Notes: a model not told the origin generated them from the letters alone. Counted from the first letter of the stretch, positions 11,409 through 25,993 are shown. The stretch: 64,000 bases of DNA from Rheum nobile (GCA_027886185.1 WOAB01000157.1:372001-436000), one strand, 5' to 3'. Translations and numbers: made by a program.

Positions 11409-13051
11409 TGTAACACCCCGAACCAGAGGTATTACAGTGTCATAGACCCGAAGGTCTATAAGGCGATTTTAGAAAGGAAAACCTAAAACATTTCCAAATA
11501 TACAAAGTTATCAACATCGAAATCTATGCTTCCAGTTTAAACAACATTCAAACCTTACATCAAGTTCAGAATATCAATTTACATCCAAAACAACATGTAG
11601 CTAATAAAACATTTTCAAATCCGATGCCCAAAAACTAAGTCTTTAACTGTGCAGACAAACTGTGATCAAGAACCATCTTTCTGTTGCCGAACCTGCGAAG
11701 ACAAGTTGACTGGTGGACCCGATTCACCAGCCAACCACGAAAACATAAACCGAGGTTGGGTTAGTCTAATGAAAGACTAACAAGAATCATCAAGCAAAAA
11801 ATACTAGAACATAGGAGAGGTTCATTATACCGTCCATCTAATACCAATTAATAACACATCAAAATATATACCATTACTAACACTTAACCATCCTTATCCA
11901 ACTCTTCAATGTGCTAATACATTCAATCCAATCTCAACCACACAACGAGTATAAACGGGTGAGACTATCATCACCCTAGATAATCACACTACCCATGGAT
12001 AGGTTTAAGATGGGACACTCACCATCCAATTGTGGCCTTGAACCAACGCAAGGTCACCCTCTACGTGGTCGGGTGAGGCTATCATCACCCCGGCCCAACT
12101 ATAAGGAGTCATGCCCTCCTTATAACCGAAATAAACAATCAATCAACCACAATTAACACACATAGCGATTCAACATCAATCATCACACTAAGCAACAACC
12201 AACCAACACACATTCCACCAAATAACTTTACGACTACTAATCTAGATCAATATAATAGATAATTGTAAAGTCAATTACGGAACATATGATACGAATTAAA
12301 TATACTTAAGAAATACATAATAAGTATGGACAAGAATCATCTTGCCTTAAACTTAACGACAACGACCCAATAAATTCACCAACTTCGTAACTAATTTCGA
12401 ACGAACCTGCGACGGCAATTCGAACAATTTCTTGCGTTAATATAACACATACCACGCCATTACTTGTAAACCCCAATTCAGCCCCTAATATAATCATACC
12501 TCCAATATTACCAACTTCAGTAAACCACACAAATCGATCGAATAATCCACAACAGATCGAGGGTTGCACAAAAATCACACAATCAGCCAAAACAGATTGG
12601 GGATGCACAATTCCCTACAGATTTCCAAACTGAAATTACCTAAAATCCAATTCTGTCCAAGCATCCAAATCTGCCCAATTGCCTTCAGTAATTGAACCAA
12701 TTCTGCCCAATTTAACAATCACATAACTACCAATTTAGCCCCAAGTTCAGATGGAAATCAGCTAATCAAGACCACGCAGCAGCTGCGGCTTACCTCGTCA
12801 GTGGCTCGCCTTGTCGCCAGGAAGGTGTTACAGTAGCAGCAGCGGATAGAAGTTGGCGGCTTTCTACCGGCCATGTAGAAGCTACCCTCGCACAATAGCG
12901 TTCGGGGTTTTCGCACAGTAACTCGCAGCAGCTCACGCCAGCTCATCGTGATCTGACCAAGGAAAGAAAGTGTTGGTGGCAGCAGCAGCCGATCGGGCTC
13001 TCCGGCAGAAGTGAACGGTGGTAGGGGCGAGCGGAAGACAGCAGGAGGCGG

Positions 13052-13096
<45 letters not shown>

Positions 13097-13212
13097 GCGG
13101 GCACACTAGGAAGAAGGAGGCAAGGGTTCCAATTATAATCCCTTGCTGCTTTTGTTTTAATATATAAATTGCTATAGCAATTATACTATTTAATATATAA
13201 TGGGGTATTTCA
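11409..13212 (-). repeat. Tekay-1 LTR-A (shared LTR)
   Basis: 1804 bp. On the minus strand it starts TGAAATACCCC and ends GGGGTGTTACA. It serves as 3' LTR of the 13213-18125 internal region and 5' LTR of the truncated copy on its left. It contains a 41-bp CT tract (13054-13094) and an 84-bp segment next to its PBS-side end that LTR-B has lost. Reading frames inside it (for example 12306-12608) are unsupported. Confidence 0.9.
13054..13094. repeat. (CT)n microsatellite in LTR-A
   Basis: About 41 bp of uninterrupted CT. The homologous tract in LTR-B is 101 bp. Confidence 0.95.
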
Positions 13213-13225
13213 TTCTCCCCCCTTA
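13213..13225 (-). other. Tekay-1 polypurine tract
   Basis: Minus-strand TAAGGGGGGAGAA directly before the LTR start TGAAATACC. The polyprotein frame reads straight through this tract into the LTR (as RGENE), with no stop before it. Confidence 0.85.
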
Positions 13226-14720
13226 TAGAAGTTTCGTCCTCGAATTCCCAAGTCTCTTCTGCCGTTCCGTGCTTAGACCATAAGACTTTCACCAAGGAAA
13301 TGACCTTATTCCTTAACTTCTTTTGTTCAACAGCAAGAACATTTACGGGTGATTCTTCAAATGTGCCTTCAGGTTGAAATTCTATCTCTTCAAATCTCAG
13401 AACATGGGTCGGATGATACACGTATTTCCTCAACTGTGACACATGAAACACATCATGCATTCCACTCAATTTTGGCGGTAACGCTAATCTGTAAGATACA
13501 TCACCAACTCTCTTCAGAACTTCAAAGGGACCAACATAATGAGGACTCAACTTCCCTCGTTTCCCAAATCTGAACACTCCCTTAGTCGGTGAGACTTTAA
13601 CAAACACGTGGTCCCCAACATTAAATTCTAAGGGTCATCTACGAATATCTTCATACAACTTCTGTCGACTCTGAGCTGCCAACAATCTCTGACGAATCGT
13701 CCCAATGTCATCCTTAGTCTTCTGCAAAAGCTCGGGGGCAACTAGAACGGCATCGGTCATATCGTCCCAACATAATGGCGATCTACACCGATGACCATAC
13801 AGAGCCTCATAAGGTGCCATCTGAATCGACGCATGCCAACTATTGTTGTATGTAAACTCCACCAGATGTAGATTGTCTTCCCATTTTCTTGGCCACTCCA
13901 AGGCACAAGCTCGAAGCATATCCTCCAAAGTTTGGATTGTTCTTTCTGACTGACCATCAGTTTGAGGATGAAAGGATGTGTTGAACCTCAGTTGCATCCC
14001 CATTGTTGTGTGCAAGGACTTCCAAAAACGAGACACAAATCGTCCATCTCTATTAGACACAATAGTCTTGGGAACACCATGCAATCTAACTATCTCCCTC
14101 AAGAATAATTCAGCTAACCTCTCTGGGTCCCAAGTAATCTTGATGGGTACAAAATGCGAAGACTTCGTTAACCGATCCACAATGACCCATATTGCATCAT
14201 TTCCTTTTCGTGATCTAGGAAGACCAACAACAAAGTCTCTTGTAATGTCGTCCCACTTCCATTCAGGGATAGGAAGCGGTTGTAGTTCTCCAGCTGGTCT
14301 CTTCTGTTCAATTTTAACTTGTTGACATGTTAAACACCTCGACACGTACTCAGCAACTTCCCGCTTCATGTCACTCCACCAATAACTTCGTCTCAAGTCC
14401 TTGTACATCTTACTGGCTCCAGGATGCACAAAATATGCCAAAGAATGACCTTCCTTGAGGATCAACTCTCTGAGCTCCTTGTCAGTTGGCACACATAATC
14501 GATTCCGAAATCGTAATGTTCCATCCTCGTGAATGAGAAACCCTGGCGCCCTTCCCTGAGCAATCTCACTGCATATCTTACTTAACATTGGGTCATGCGG
14601 TTGTTTCTCCTTGATCGTCTCTATTAGGGTTGAGTGAATCTCCATCGCATTCAGCTGCGTCCTTTCCTTCCCAAACCAAATTTCAATTTCACTCCTCATT
14701 AACTCTTGTTGTAGTTCCGG
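13213..14720 (-). pseudogene. Tekay-1 integrase and chromodomain region
   Basis: C-terminal part of gag-pol. The segment 14699-13635 has the HHCC zinc-binding domain (H-x-H then CLTCQQVK) and the integrase core. The first acidic residue is in DDITRDFVVGLP and the glutamate in HPQTDGQSER. At the second catalytic position it reads VSNRDGRF, where the family has VSDRD, so the Asp appears replaced by Asn (codon AAT). An in-frame TGA near 13634 separates the last part, 13607-13213. That part carries the GPF-type motif (SPHYVGPFEVLKRVG) and a chromodomain-like end (LVKVLWSKHGTAEETWE), the feature that targets chromoviruses to chromatin. An in-frame TAG at about 14718 separates this region from RNase H. 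Confidence 0.88.
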
Positions 14721-15767
14721 CTAAACTGTCAGGCAAGCAACCCTATGCTCTGGAGTTGCCTTCCTACTCAAGGCATCTGCTACCACATTGGCCTTTCCAG
14801 GGTGATAGCGTATGTCTACATCATAATCCTTGATCAGCTCTAACCACCGCCTCTGTCTCAAATTCAGTTCTCTCTGAGTAAAAATATACTTCAGACTCTT
14901 GTGATCAGTGAAAATTGGACAGCTTACCCCATACAGATAATGTCGCCAAATCTTAAGGGCAAAGACTACAGCTGCAAGCTCAAGATCGTGGATAGGATAG
15001 TTGGCTTCATGTGATTTAAGTTGGCAAGACGCGTATGCAATAACCTTCCCATTCTGCATTAGGACGCAACCCTGACCTTGCTTAGAGGCATCACTATAGA
15101 CGGCAAACCCTTCTGTTCCCTGTGGTAAGGCTAACACTGGTGCACTAGTCAAGCGCCTCTTGAGTTCTTCAAAACTTTCTTGACATCTCCCGTCCCATTC
15201 AAACTTCTTAGTCTCACGTAACAGATTGGTTAGCGGTTGGACAATCTTAGAAAATCCCTCCACAAACCGCATGTAGTAACCCACCAGTTCGAGAAAACTC
15301 CTAACTTCCTTAACATTCTGAGGTTGTTTCCAATTCGCTACTGCTTCTATCTTCTGCGGATCTACCATCACACCCTCGTTAGAGATCACATGGCCAAGAA
15401 ATGATACCTTAGGTAACCAAAAGTCACATTTTGACAGCTTTGCAAATAGCCTTTATCGCCTCAACACTTCAAGTATTGTTCTGAGGTGAGTCTCGTGGTC
15501 CTCCTTACTCCGAGAGTATACTAAAATATCATAAATGAAAACCACTACAAAGTGATCCAGGTACTCTCTAAAACATCGGTTCATTAAGTCCATGAAAACT
15601 GCAGGAGCATTAGTCAACCCGAAAGGCATCACCACAAATTCATAGTGATCGTACCTTGTTCTGAAGGCAGTCTTGTGAATATCCTCCTCTCGAATCCTAA
15701 GCTGATGATACCCTGATCTCAAGTCAATCTTTGAAAACACAGTAGCTCCTTGCAATTGATCCAACAA
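14721..15767 (-). pseudogene. Tekay-1 reverse transcriptase core and RNase H
   Basis: The segment 15767-15453 carries the RT palm: GATVFSKIDLRSGYHQLR, then MPFGLTNAPAVFM. The active-site box reads VFIYDILVYS where active gypsy elements have FIDDIL. The first Asp of the catalytic pair is Tyr (codon TAT), which should abolish polymerase activity. An in-frame TAA follows at about 15452. The segment 15389-14721 continues through the thumb/connection (SFLELVGYYMRF) into RNase H, with YSDASKQGQG, LELAAVVFALKIWRHYL and TDHKSLKYIF. It ends in the usual HPGKANVVADALSRK. One frameshift (about 15768), this stop and the active-site change make it non-functional. Confidence 0.9.
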
Positions 15768-15768
15768 A

Positions 15769-17943
15769 TCATCTATACGAGGGAGGATACTTATTCTTGA
15801 TTGTCATCTTATTCAACTCCCTATAGTCGATACAAAGTCGAAGGGAACTATCCTTCTTTTTAACAAATAATACAGGCGCACCCCAAGGAGATGCACTTGG
15901 CCTAATAAAGCCTAACTCCATAAGTTCCTCTAACTGCTTCCTTAATTCTAGCATTTCCACTGGTGCCATCCGATATGGAGCTCGAGAAATCGGGGCAGTT
16001 CCTGGTTCTAGTTCAATAGTGAAATGAACATCACGTCTCGGTGCTAGTCCTAGTAGTTTCTCAGGAAATACATCTGGATATTCGGGAGCGATGGGGATAT
16101 CGTCTAACTTTACTTCATCCTTTCTCTCTTCTAAGGCATAACACACATAACCGGCACAACCCTGTCTTAATAGTTTTGCAGTAGTCATCGCACTAATGAT
16201 TCTGCCAGAGTCTCTAGGATCATGACCCTCGAACACATGCACTAAACCCTCATCTGTTGTTACAGTAACTGTCTTCTTCCTGAAATCAAGAACAGCACCA
16301 TGGCGAGAGAGCCAATCCATACCTAAAATGATATTGTAGTGCAACGTATTGATAGATATAAGGTCAACCATCCATTCCCGACCACCTATGATGATCGGAA
16401 AGTTTCTAAGTCCCCTAGTCCCTACCAATTTATCACCATTAGGCAATCCAACAAAAAAAGGTTCGCACTCCAAATCGCATACTAGCCCAAGTCTATCAAC
16501 GCAATTCTCCGCAGTAAATGAATGTGTAGCACCTGAATCAAATAGTAAACGAACTGGCTCAGACCGAATAAAAAGTGTACATGTGGTCACAGGCGCATTG
16601 TTATCATCAGCTCTCCTCATCTCATAGACTCGTGGTGCTGCAACCCCACCCATCGGTGCCTTGCCCTTGTTTCCCATGTTGTTCTGTTGAGACTGTGACT
16701 GTGCCGGACGGTTTTGATTCGTGGTTGGACGATAGGCTGGAGAGGATGCTTGAGATTGAGCTAAATTTACCCCTTGTCTGCATAAAGCTTTAATGTGCCC
16801 AACTCCCCCACATTTGTAACAAGTATGGGGTGCTCTAGTACAGTCTACCTTCTTATGATTAGGATCTCCACAATTGAAGCAATGTGGTGCACCCCTTGCC
16901 ATCCCTTGCTGACCCCCTGACTGGTGAAAATTTACTGACATCTGTGGACCACCGCTCTGAGCCGTCTTGGCCGGCCCATTGTTAGGGGTACTCCTAGGAG
17001 TAGAGAAAGGTTTCTTGAAACTACTGAAGTTGTTGTGAGATCCAACTCCTCCTGGTGTAGACTGAGTCTTCTGCTTATTCCCAGCTCGAGCATCAATAAT
17101 CTGGTTTGAATCATCAATAGCAGCCTCCATAGTCAAGCACTCATCAATAAATTGCTCAAGTGTTGTACAGTTGTGTCTTTCCATTAGAGGTTTTATCTCC
17201 GGATACATCCATCTATGAAAGTTCTTGATCTTATCCTTCTCATCCTTTACTATAGAGGTTGCATACTTCAGCAGCTTATTGAATTTCACAGCCAGTTGAT
17301 GCACCTTCAGCCCTTCATTCTCTGGATACTGAAACTCATGCAACTTGGCATCCCTTAACGCCTCTGGAAAGTATCTGTCTTCTAACTTAGCTTGGAACTC
17401 TCCCCATGAAGCCTCATGGTCAGTTGGTTGAGCAGTGTCCCACCAGTCACTAGCATCATCAACAAGGTAATAAGCATCAATCGTTACCTTTTCACTCTCT
17501 GGACATCGAACACCCTTCAATAACTTATCAAATCGGTTCAACCAGAATGTCACAGCAGTAGGTTCGCCAGAACCATCAAAAGTAGGAGGCTTCAATCTAG
17601 CCACATCTTCCATGTATCTGCTAAACCCTTCTTGTAATACTTGGGGTTCATTCTGTTGTTGCCCAACATGATCTGGCTGAGCAATCGGCGTTGGCTGTCG
17701 TGGGGGCGGTACTTGTGCCATAGCTGCCTGCACAGCTTGAGTCACCATCTGTTGCAGCGCAACCAAAGTCCCTGGGTCAATACCCACATGAGCGGCTCCT
17801 AGTGTAACTTCCGCTGGATTCGGCTGACTTCCTACAGAACCATCAGCGACTTGACTACCCACATCGACCCTTTGAGGATAAGCCTGAGGGCCTCGTCCTC
17901 TACCACGCCCTCGACCTCTACCATGTCCCGCTTGCGGGGGCAT
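15769..17943 (-). pseudogene. Tekay-1 gag, protease and start of reverse transcriptase
   Basis: A 724-codon open frame from ATG 17943. It has an N-terminal GRGRGRGRGRG arginine/glycine tract and a capsid-type gag domain (LNRFDKLLKG, YFPEALRDAK). Two CCHC zinc knuckles follow, CFNCGDPNHKKVDC and CYKCGGVGHIKALC (about codons 357-390). The retropepsin has the active-site motif LLFDSGATHSF (about codon 470). The RT N-terminus includes MAPVEMLELRKQLEELMELG and CIDYRELN. The frame is lost at 15769 by loss of one base in the KYPLPRIDDLLDQ-type motif. The length up to this point matches complete Tekay elements, so gag and protease may once have been functional. The leader 17944-18108 holds no gene. 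Confidence 0.92.
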
Positions 17944-18108
17944 ACTGAACGTAATTAACCATTAGTACTAAACATCGCAAACAATACTTATCAAACACAA
18001 AACTTACTATAAGTAACATCAAGGGTCCCCGATCACACGGTTGTTTCACAAGGTTAGAGAATAGTCTTTTCCACGTCAAAAATTTGGAAAAACATTTTTG
18101 AACGAAAT

Positions 18109-18120
18109 GCTCTGATACCA
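18109..18120 (-). other. Primer-binding site (tRNA-iMet type), Tekay-1
   Basis: Minus-strand TGGTATCAGAGC, five bases from LTR-B, identical in placement to 11392-11403. Confidence 0.9.
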
Positions 18121-18125
18121 ATTTC

Positions 18126-19905
<1,780 letters not shown>

Positions 19906-20220
19906 TGTTTAAGGTTTATGGTTTTAGGGTTCAGCTTTTAACATTTGGGGTATTAGGGTTTGTGGTTTTATGTGTTAGGGTTTTAGTATTATATGATTTA
20001 GAGTTTATGGTTTAAGGTTATAGGTTTCATGGTTTGTGTATTTTTGAGTTAGAGTTTAGGGTTTTAGTATTATATGATTTAGAGTTTATGGTTTAAGGTT
20101 ATAGGTTTCATGGTTTGTGTATTTTTGAGTTAGAGTTTAGGGTTTTAAGATTTATGGTTTTAGTGTTTTAGGGTTTAGAGTTTAGGTTTTAGGATTTAGG
20201 ATTTAGGGTTTAGGATTTGC
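19906..20220 (+). repeat. Degenerate TTTAGGG-like repeats with an 81-bp tandem duplication
   Basis: Loose GGTTTAGGGTTT-type words fill this stretch without a regular 7-bp register. An 81-bp unit beginning GGGTTTTAGTATTATATG is repeated head to tail at 19978-20058 and 20059-20139 almost unchanged. No gene seen. Confidence 0.75.
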
Positions 20221-20790
20221 ATTTGGTTATACTAGATATGCATTTGGGTATAATGTGATGTGCATTTGGGATAACACGATGTGCATTTGGATTTTGTATG
20301 ATGTGCATTTATGTTATATTAGTTGTGCATTTAGGTATAATGTGATGTGCAATTGGGCATAACACATTGTGCATTTGGATTTTATAGGATGTGCATTTAT
20401 ATATAACTAGATGTGCATTTGAGTTATGCTAGATGTGCTTTTGGGTATAACTTGATGTATAATTGAGCAAAACAATATGTGCATTTGGATTTCGTACAAT
20501 GTGCATTTTATTATAACATAATATACGTTTCATTATGTTGTGATGTGCATTTGAAGTTAATCTAGTCCATGAAAAATAAAAAATAAAAAATAGAAAATTA
20601 CTACATTCAAATATAATGTAATGTGCATTTGGATATTACATGATGTGCATTTAGTTATAACGTGATGTCCATTTGAAAAAAAAATTAGCCCGGTTTTTTA
20701 AAAAAAAATTGGTGCATTTGATTATAACGTAATGTGCATTTGGTTATAACGTGATGTGCATTTTGTTATAACGCGATGTGCATTTGAAAA
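20212..20790 (+). repeat. GTGCATTTGG minisatellite (irregular, about 20-25 bp spacing)
   Basis: More than 20 copies of ATGTGCATTTGG or close variants, joined by TATAAC or TTATAAC linkers. Spacing and sequence vary. There is no reading frame. It adjoins the TTTAGGG-like stretch. Confidence 0.8.
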
Positions 20791-21176
20791 AACTTTGGAA
20801 GAGCTAATAAAATTGGCCCGAAATAAAAACTTTGGTCGGGCATCGGTCGATCAACGCCAAAGACTTGGTGGTCAAAACCTGAGACCAACATTGTTGACCG
20901 ATCAATTCATGTAAATGATCATGTGCTTGGCACATGTTCATTTAAATAAAATAAAAGAAACAGGTTGACATTTGATGTACCGAAAGAGGTAAACGGGGCT
21001 TTTTATTAAAGGTGTCTTTATTTATGAAATTGTCACCACAAATATTCCCCTTGTTTTAATCCCGATCGCGCGAATCCAATTGCTATAAGTCGTTCTCACG
21101 GGGCACCAGTTTTCACCCGAGTGCTCCCCATTATACATATGTACCCATAAATCCATTTTAAACACTCTAATACCAA
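20791..21176. other. Spacer without recognised gene
   Basis: AT-rich, with GGTCGATCAACG and GTTGACCGATCAA words near 20840-20910 that resemble the GGTCAACG words in the 50.6-53.6 kb palindrome. Nothing else recognised. Confidence 0.5.
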
Positions 21177-22144
21177 TCTACTATATAATTACTAAAGTCG
21201 AATACCCACTACGCCACATGGCACTTGCACATTAATTTTGCCACATGGCGCTTTTACAATTATTTTTCCAGATGTCATTTTTTACAATTTCACATTTTTT
21301 AAATATCAAAATACATAGCATATATTTGATAATTTCCTATTAAAACATATAAATCAATCACAAATCACATATTTTCTAAGTAATATAGAAACAAATCACA
21401 TGTTTCCTAATTTATACTAAATATCGTATCTTAATTAGGAAATTCTGAATAGTGTATATCAAGATCAAAGAAATTTGAAGTCATAGTATTTCTAATCAAA
21501 TTTAATCGGTCATCTATTTTATGTATTTATGAGTGGTTTTAGAGGTATATAAGTGTAGCATACATAGGCATAAACGATCAAGCATCTTATTTTGAGCATA
21601 TTGTACACAAGATTTAAATATATGTAAAATATTAGCATTCATGTTATATCTTCTAGATGTACATAAGATTGATTTTGCCCCACTTACTGCTTTCATCAAT
21701 TTTGACACAAAATAACATATATATTCAACATTGATAAAAAGAAAGCGAAATGGATAATTTGATTCCATTGATGATAAAGATATATATAAATATTTTAAGG
21801 AAAATGAATTGATTGCATTGATAATTTTATTAAAAATTGCAGTTCTAATTATAGAAAGTACAATTTCAAAAATATTATAAGAAGATGATTTTTTGTACAT
21901 GTTCTTTACAGATTATATATAATAATTTAATTAGTGTCTCAATCAATGTACATTTATTATAATGTATTGGCTATTGCAATGCCAACACGATTAAATGCAT
22001 AAGAATTAAGAAGCAATAAAGGAAAAATAAATTTTTTTTTTCCACTCGACAAAACTACTACTAATTTGTTTTAATATACAATTAAAACCAAATTCATTTG
22101 ATTACAATTAATGCAATTTGCTTTAATTAGGTTACCAAGAGAAT
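21177..22144 (+). mobile_element. Helitron-like 5' end and attached sequence, unit 1
   Basis: Starts TCTACTATATAATTACTAAAG followed by ACGCCACATGGCAC, the layout of plant Helitron 5' ends (TC, then TA-rich, then CTAAAG). The first roughly 160 bp match 22145-22307. The rest is AT-rich. An open minus-strand frame at 21514-21900 (128 codons) resembles nothing I recognise. No CTAG-type 3' end was found, so the extent is uncertain. Confidence 0.5.
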
Positions 22145-22307
22145 TCTATTATATATCTACTAAAACATAATAAAACTACGTTGAATGGCATTTGCACATT
22201 AATTTCGCCACATGACGCTTTCACAATCATTTCGCCACATGTCATTTTTTTACAATTTCACATTTTTTATATATCAAAATATATAGCATATGTTTGATCA
22301 TTTCCTA
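22145..22307 (+). mobile_element. Helitron-like 5' end, truncated unit 2
   Basis: Starts TCTATTATATATCTACTAAA and shares the CGCCACATG, TTTTTTACAATTTCACATTT and ATATATAGCATATGTTTGAT words with 21177 onwards. It stops abruptly at 22307, where the next TCTATTATATATATACTAAAG begins. Confidence 0.55.
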
Positions 22308-23640
22308 TCTATTATATATATACTAAAGCAGAATCCCAACTAAGTCACTTGGCATCCCCAAAATAAACCCACCCCTCCATACTGCCATGTGGCATCATAT
22401 AATTAATTTGGCCATGTGGTAAGCTATCCTTTTTTCGGTTTTGTTTTGAAAACAAATCTCTATAATAATTTACAGCCTATACATATTATGCTAAAATAGA
22501 TCTATAATATTTTTATAATTAATTCTTTCCAAAATGTAACATAAAATATTATATTCTATCTAGATTTTTATTCTCTGTAATATATTTCTTATGCACTAAA
22601 ATAAACTGTAATATTTTTAACATCAATTCTTTCCAAAATAAACCACAAAATATTCAATAAACCTGTATTGCAATAACAACTATAACTCTTCAATACCCTT
22701 AGATTACATTCATCCAAGAAAATCGTCTGTATAATCTACTATATATATACTAAAGCAGAATCCCAACTAAGTCAATTGACGCCCCCAGAATAAACTCACC
22801 GCTCCCTACTGCCATGTGACATCATGCCATTAATTTGGACACGTGGCAAGCTATCCTTTTTTCGGTTTTATTTTGAAAATCAAACCACTACCATAATTTA
22901 TAGCCTATACATACTACACTAAAATAGATCTACAATATTTTTATAATCAATTCTTTCCAAAATGTAACACAAAATATTATATTCTATGTAGATTTTTATT
23001 CTTTGCAATATATTTCTTATGCACTAAAATAAATCTGTAATAATTTTAACATCAGCTCTTTCCAAAATTTACCACAAAATATTCAATCTATTATATATAT
23101 ATATATATATATACTAAAGCATAATCTCAACTAAGCCACTTGGCATCCCCAGAATAAACTCACCCCTTCCTACTGCCACGTGGCATCATGCCATTAATTT
23201 GGCCACATGGCAAGCTATCCTTTTTTCGGTTTTATTTTGAAAATCAAATCTCTATAATAATTTATAGCCTATACATACTATACTAAAATAGATCTACAAT
23301 ATTTTTATAATCAATTCTTTCCAAAATGTAGCACTAATAATTATATTCTATGTAGATTTTATTATTTGCAATATATTTCTTATGCACTAAAATAAATCTA
23401 TAATATTTTTAGCATCAATTCTTTCCAAAATAAACCACAAAATATTCAATAAACCTACATTGCAATAACAACTATAACTCTTTAATATCCTTTGATTACA
23501 TTCATCAAAAAATATTGTCTGTATAATCTACTACACATATACTAAAGCAGAATCTCAATTACGCCACTTGGCACCCCCAGAATAAACTCACCCCTCCCTA
23601 CTGCTACGTGACATCATGCCATTAATCTGGCCATGTGGCA
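22308..23640 (+). repeat. Tandem array of Helitron-like 5'-terminal units
   Basis: Four head-to-tail units begin at 22308, 22735, 23087 and 23527 (lengths 427, 352, 440 and about 114, truncated). Each starts TCTA(T/C)TA...ACTAAAGCA followed by AATC(C/T)CAA. They share internal words such as CCATTAATTTGG, AAGCTATCCTTTTTTCGG and AATTCTTTCCAAAAT. Each unit passes directly into the next TC start with no intervening CTAG terminus. A TA run is expanded in the third unit (23090-23113). No coding sequence seen. Confidence 0.7.
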
Positions 23641-25463
23641 ATACAATTCAATTTTAGACCCATCCAATTCAATTTCTTAATATATTTTCATAAAAACAAT
23701 ATATGGTTGATACTTTTAATTATTTAAATATCTTTTAAAATATTATGTTTAGTAGTTGATTGTTGTTAGTTGTTATTGTTCCCTAATGATTTGTATTGGG
23801 TTTATATAAATTATGTTATTTATTACTAATTAATAAAAAATTATTCGATTTTCTTAAATGCAATATAATTTTTGTGTCATCATAATTCAACCATCGTCCA
23901 TCACATAATCCAACCTTTAAAAAAATTACAGTTGTGAATCCGTTTTAATTGTATATATTAAAATTTGTTTAATTAATAATTTGATAATAAATAAATATTT
24001 TAATTAAATAAAGATATCAATTAGAAAAAAAACTAAAATAAGTCTGATCAAATCTAATTTTTTTTATTGCTATTATTATATTTACTTAGTGAATTAATAA
24101 TAACTAAATATGTTGATTAGATAAAAATTGCCCGTCTTAATTATAAATTTGATATTATTTTCAATTAAATACTGTACTCGAATAATAAAATCTATCCCAT
24201 AACAAATATTACCCAAACTTCAAAGTTTAATTAAATTACAAATTAATCAAATTGATATGCATATCGTTGAAGATTCTAAAACAAAATTTGTTTCTAACTG
24301 AGTTTATGAATTTTATTTTTATCCATGATTGATTTTTAATCATATTTTAGAGAAATGGTTACAAAGTAATAATCTAAAAGTATTCCACTAAATTAAAAAA
24401 ACCTCCGTGAAATTATATAAAACTCATATGAATAAATTTTGTTTTTTGTTTCAAAAAATATTTTCAACTTTCAAAAAATTTACATTCAATATATTTTATA
24501 TTGTATGGAGATCAATATGCAGTTTCGAAATGATGTTGATATGTATCTTTTTATTAAAATTGTAATGAAAGAAAGAATATTGACTATATAATATAAGTGA
24601 TTGTGGCAAAATAAGAGGAAAGAACTGAACAAAATATTTTTATAACATGTAATTAAGAACAAATTCCTCTAAAAGTCAAACAAACACTTGTGCCAAGAAA
24701 TAGATTATTCCAACTTCTAAATAAGAACAAATCCTTAAAATAAAAACTTTCTTGGACCAGGATACGAAGAGTTCAAAACATTTAAGTATATGAGAACATA
24801 TATTGAAAATATAATCAACTTAATAAAACCATGAATATATAAGTATTTATATGCTAAGGATTATAGCTTGAATTTGAATATTTGTATATAAATTAGAACA
24901 ATTATTTTCTCTGATTTCATGATATCTATAATATTTTGTTTATTTCTTATCTATTTTATCAATAAATTTTATGCGACTACACTTTTCAATAATATTATCA
25001 ATACTAATTTGAATTTATATTTGATTTGAACAATCATCATTAATGTAAATCGTTATTGTCAATACTGAAATTCATATCTTATATATAGTAGTGTCAATAA
25101 TTTATTTAGGTGTATACATATATATTATAAATCATGGTTAATGAATTAGTTATATTAGACTATTCAATAGTTGTATACATAAACCATAAAACGTATAAAA
25201 TAGTGTAAATTATACAGCAGAGAATCAAGAAAATTCGGTGGTTAGTCACATTTGCTTCAATTTTTATCCTATTATAAACATAATAAATTAGTTATTTAAA
25301 ATCTTTTATAATATTTTGCAATGTATTTCACAACGAGACTATATATGTAATGATTCTATAATTTACGGTTTTACGTAACAATCTAAGTAATGAATATATC
25401 TACATACTCATACTCAATTATTCAGTTATTAATTAATTTTATTAATATTTTCATAATATGATA
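23641..25463. other. AT-rich spacer without recognised gene
   Basis: 1.8 kb of AT-rich sequence. It holds no reading frame of substance, no terminal repeats and no RNA gene that I can see. It could be the interior of a decayed Helitron or old intergenic DNA. Confidence 0.5.
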
Positions 25464-25993
25464 TCTATATTCTATATATATATATAGACACTAAAGGAGA
25501 ACCCTAAAACTTGAGTGTCATCACCACATTTATTTTTCCTACGTGTCATCACAACATTTACATAGAGGAGCTTTTATCTCACATTTTAAAAAAATCACCA
25601 CATATATTACAAAATCAAGTGTAATTTTTTTCAAAGTTAATTTTAAAAATTATCGAATAAGCTTAGAAATTAGTTAAAGACAAGAAACATTTCACTTTGA
25701 TTAAAATTATTATGTAGTATCATATATACTTTTATATAAAATTAGTTTTTTGTAAAATTTATCATAGAAATATTTCATTTTTTTTGCTCAGATAACATAA
25801 TATGACTTCTATTTAACATTCAACTTTGGTTTGGAGAACTATAGTGGCTCAATACTGGTTTTGATTGTTATTGTTTTTTCTATAATATGATTTTTTTTAT
25901 GAGCATTAATGTAAAAAAATAGTCATCCATAAGTATCACTATATTTGACTTTATAAATTCTAATGTCATATTACTAAACAAATTTAATATTTC

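Noticed and set aside
19906..20220. Interstitial telomere
   Set aside because: No regular TTTAGGG array; words are irregular and include an 81-bp duplication.
21514..21900. 128-codon minus-strand frame as a gene
   Set aside because: AT-rich, no recognised motif and inside a Helitron-like unit; mentioned there but not called.
22308..23640. CRISPR-like or simple satellite array
   Set aside because: Units are 350-440 bp with no spacer pattern, and each starts with a Helitron-like 5' end; plant DNA.
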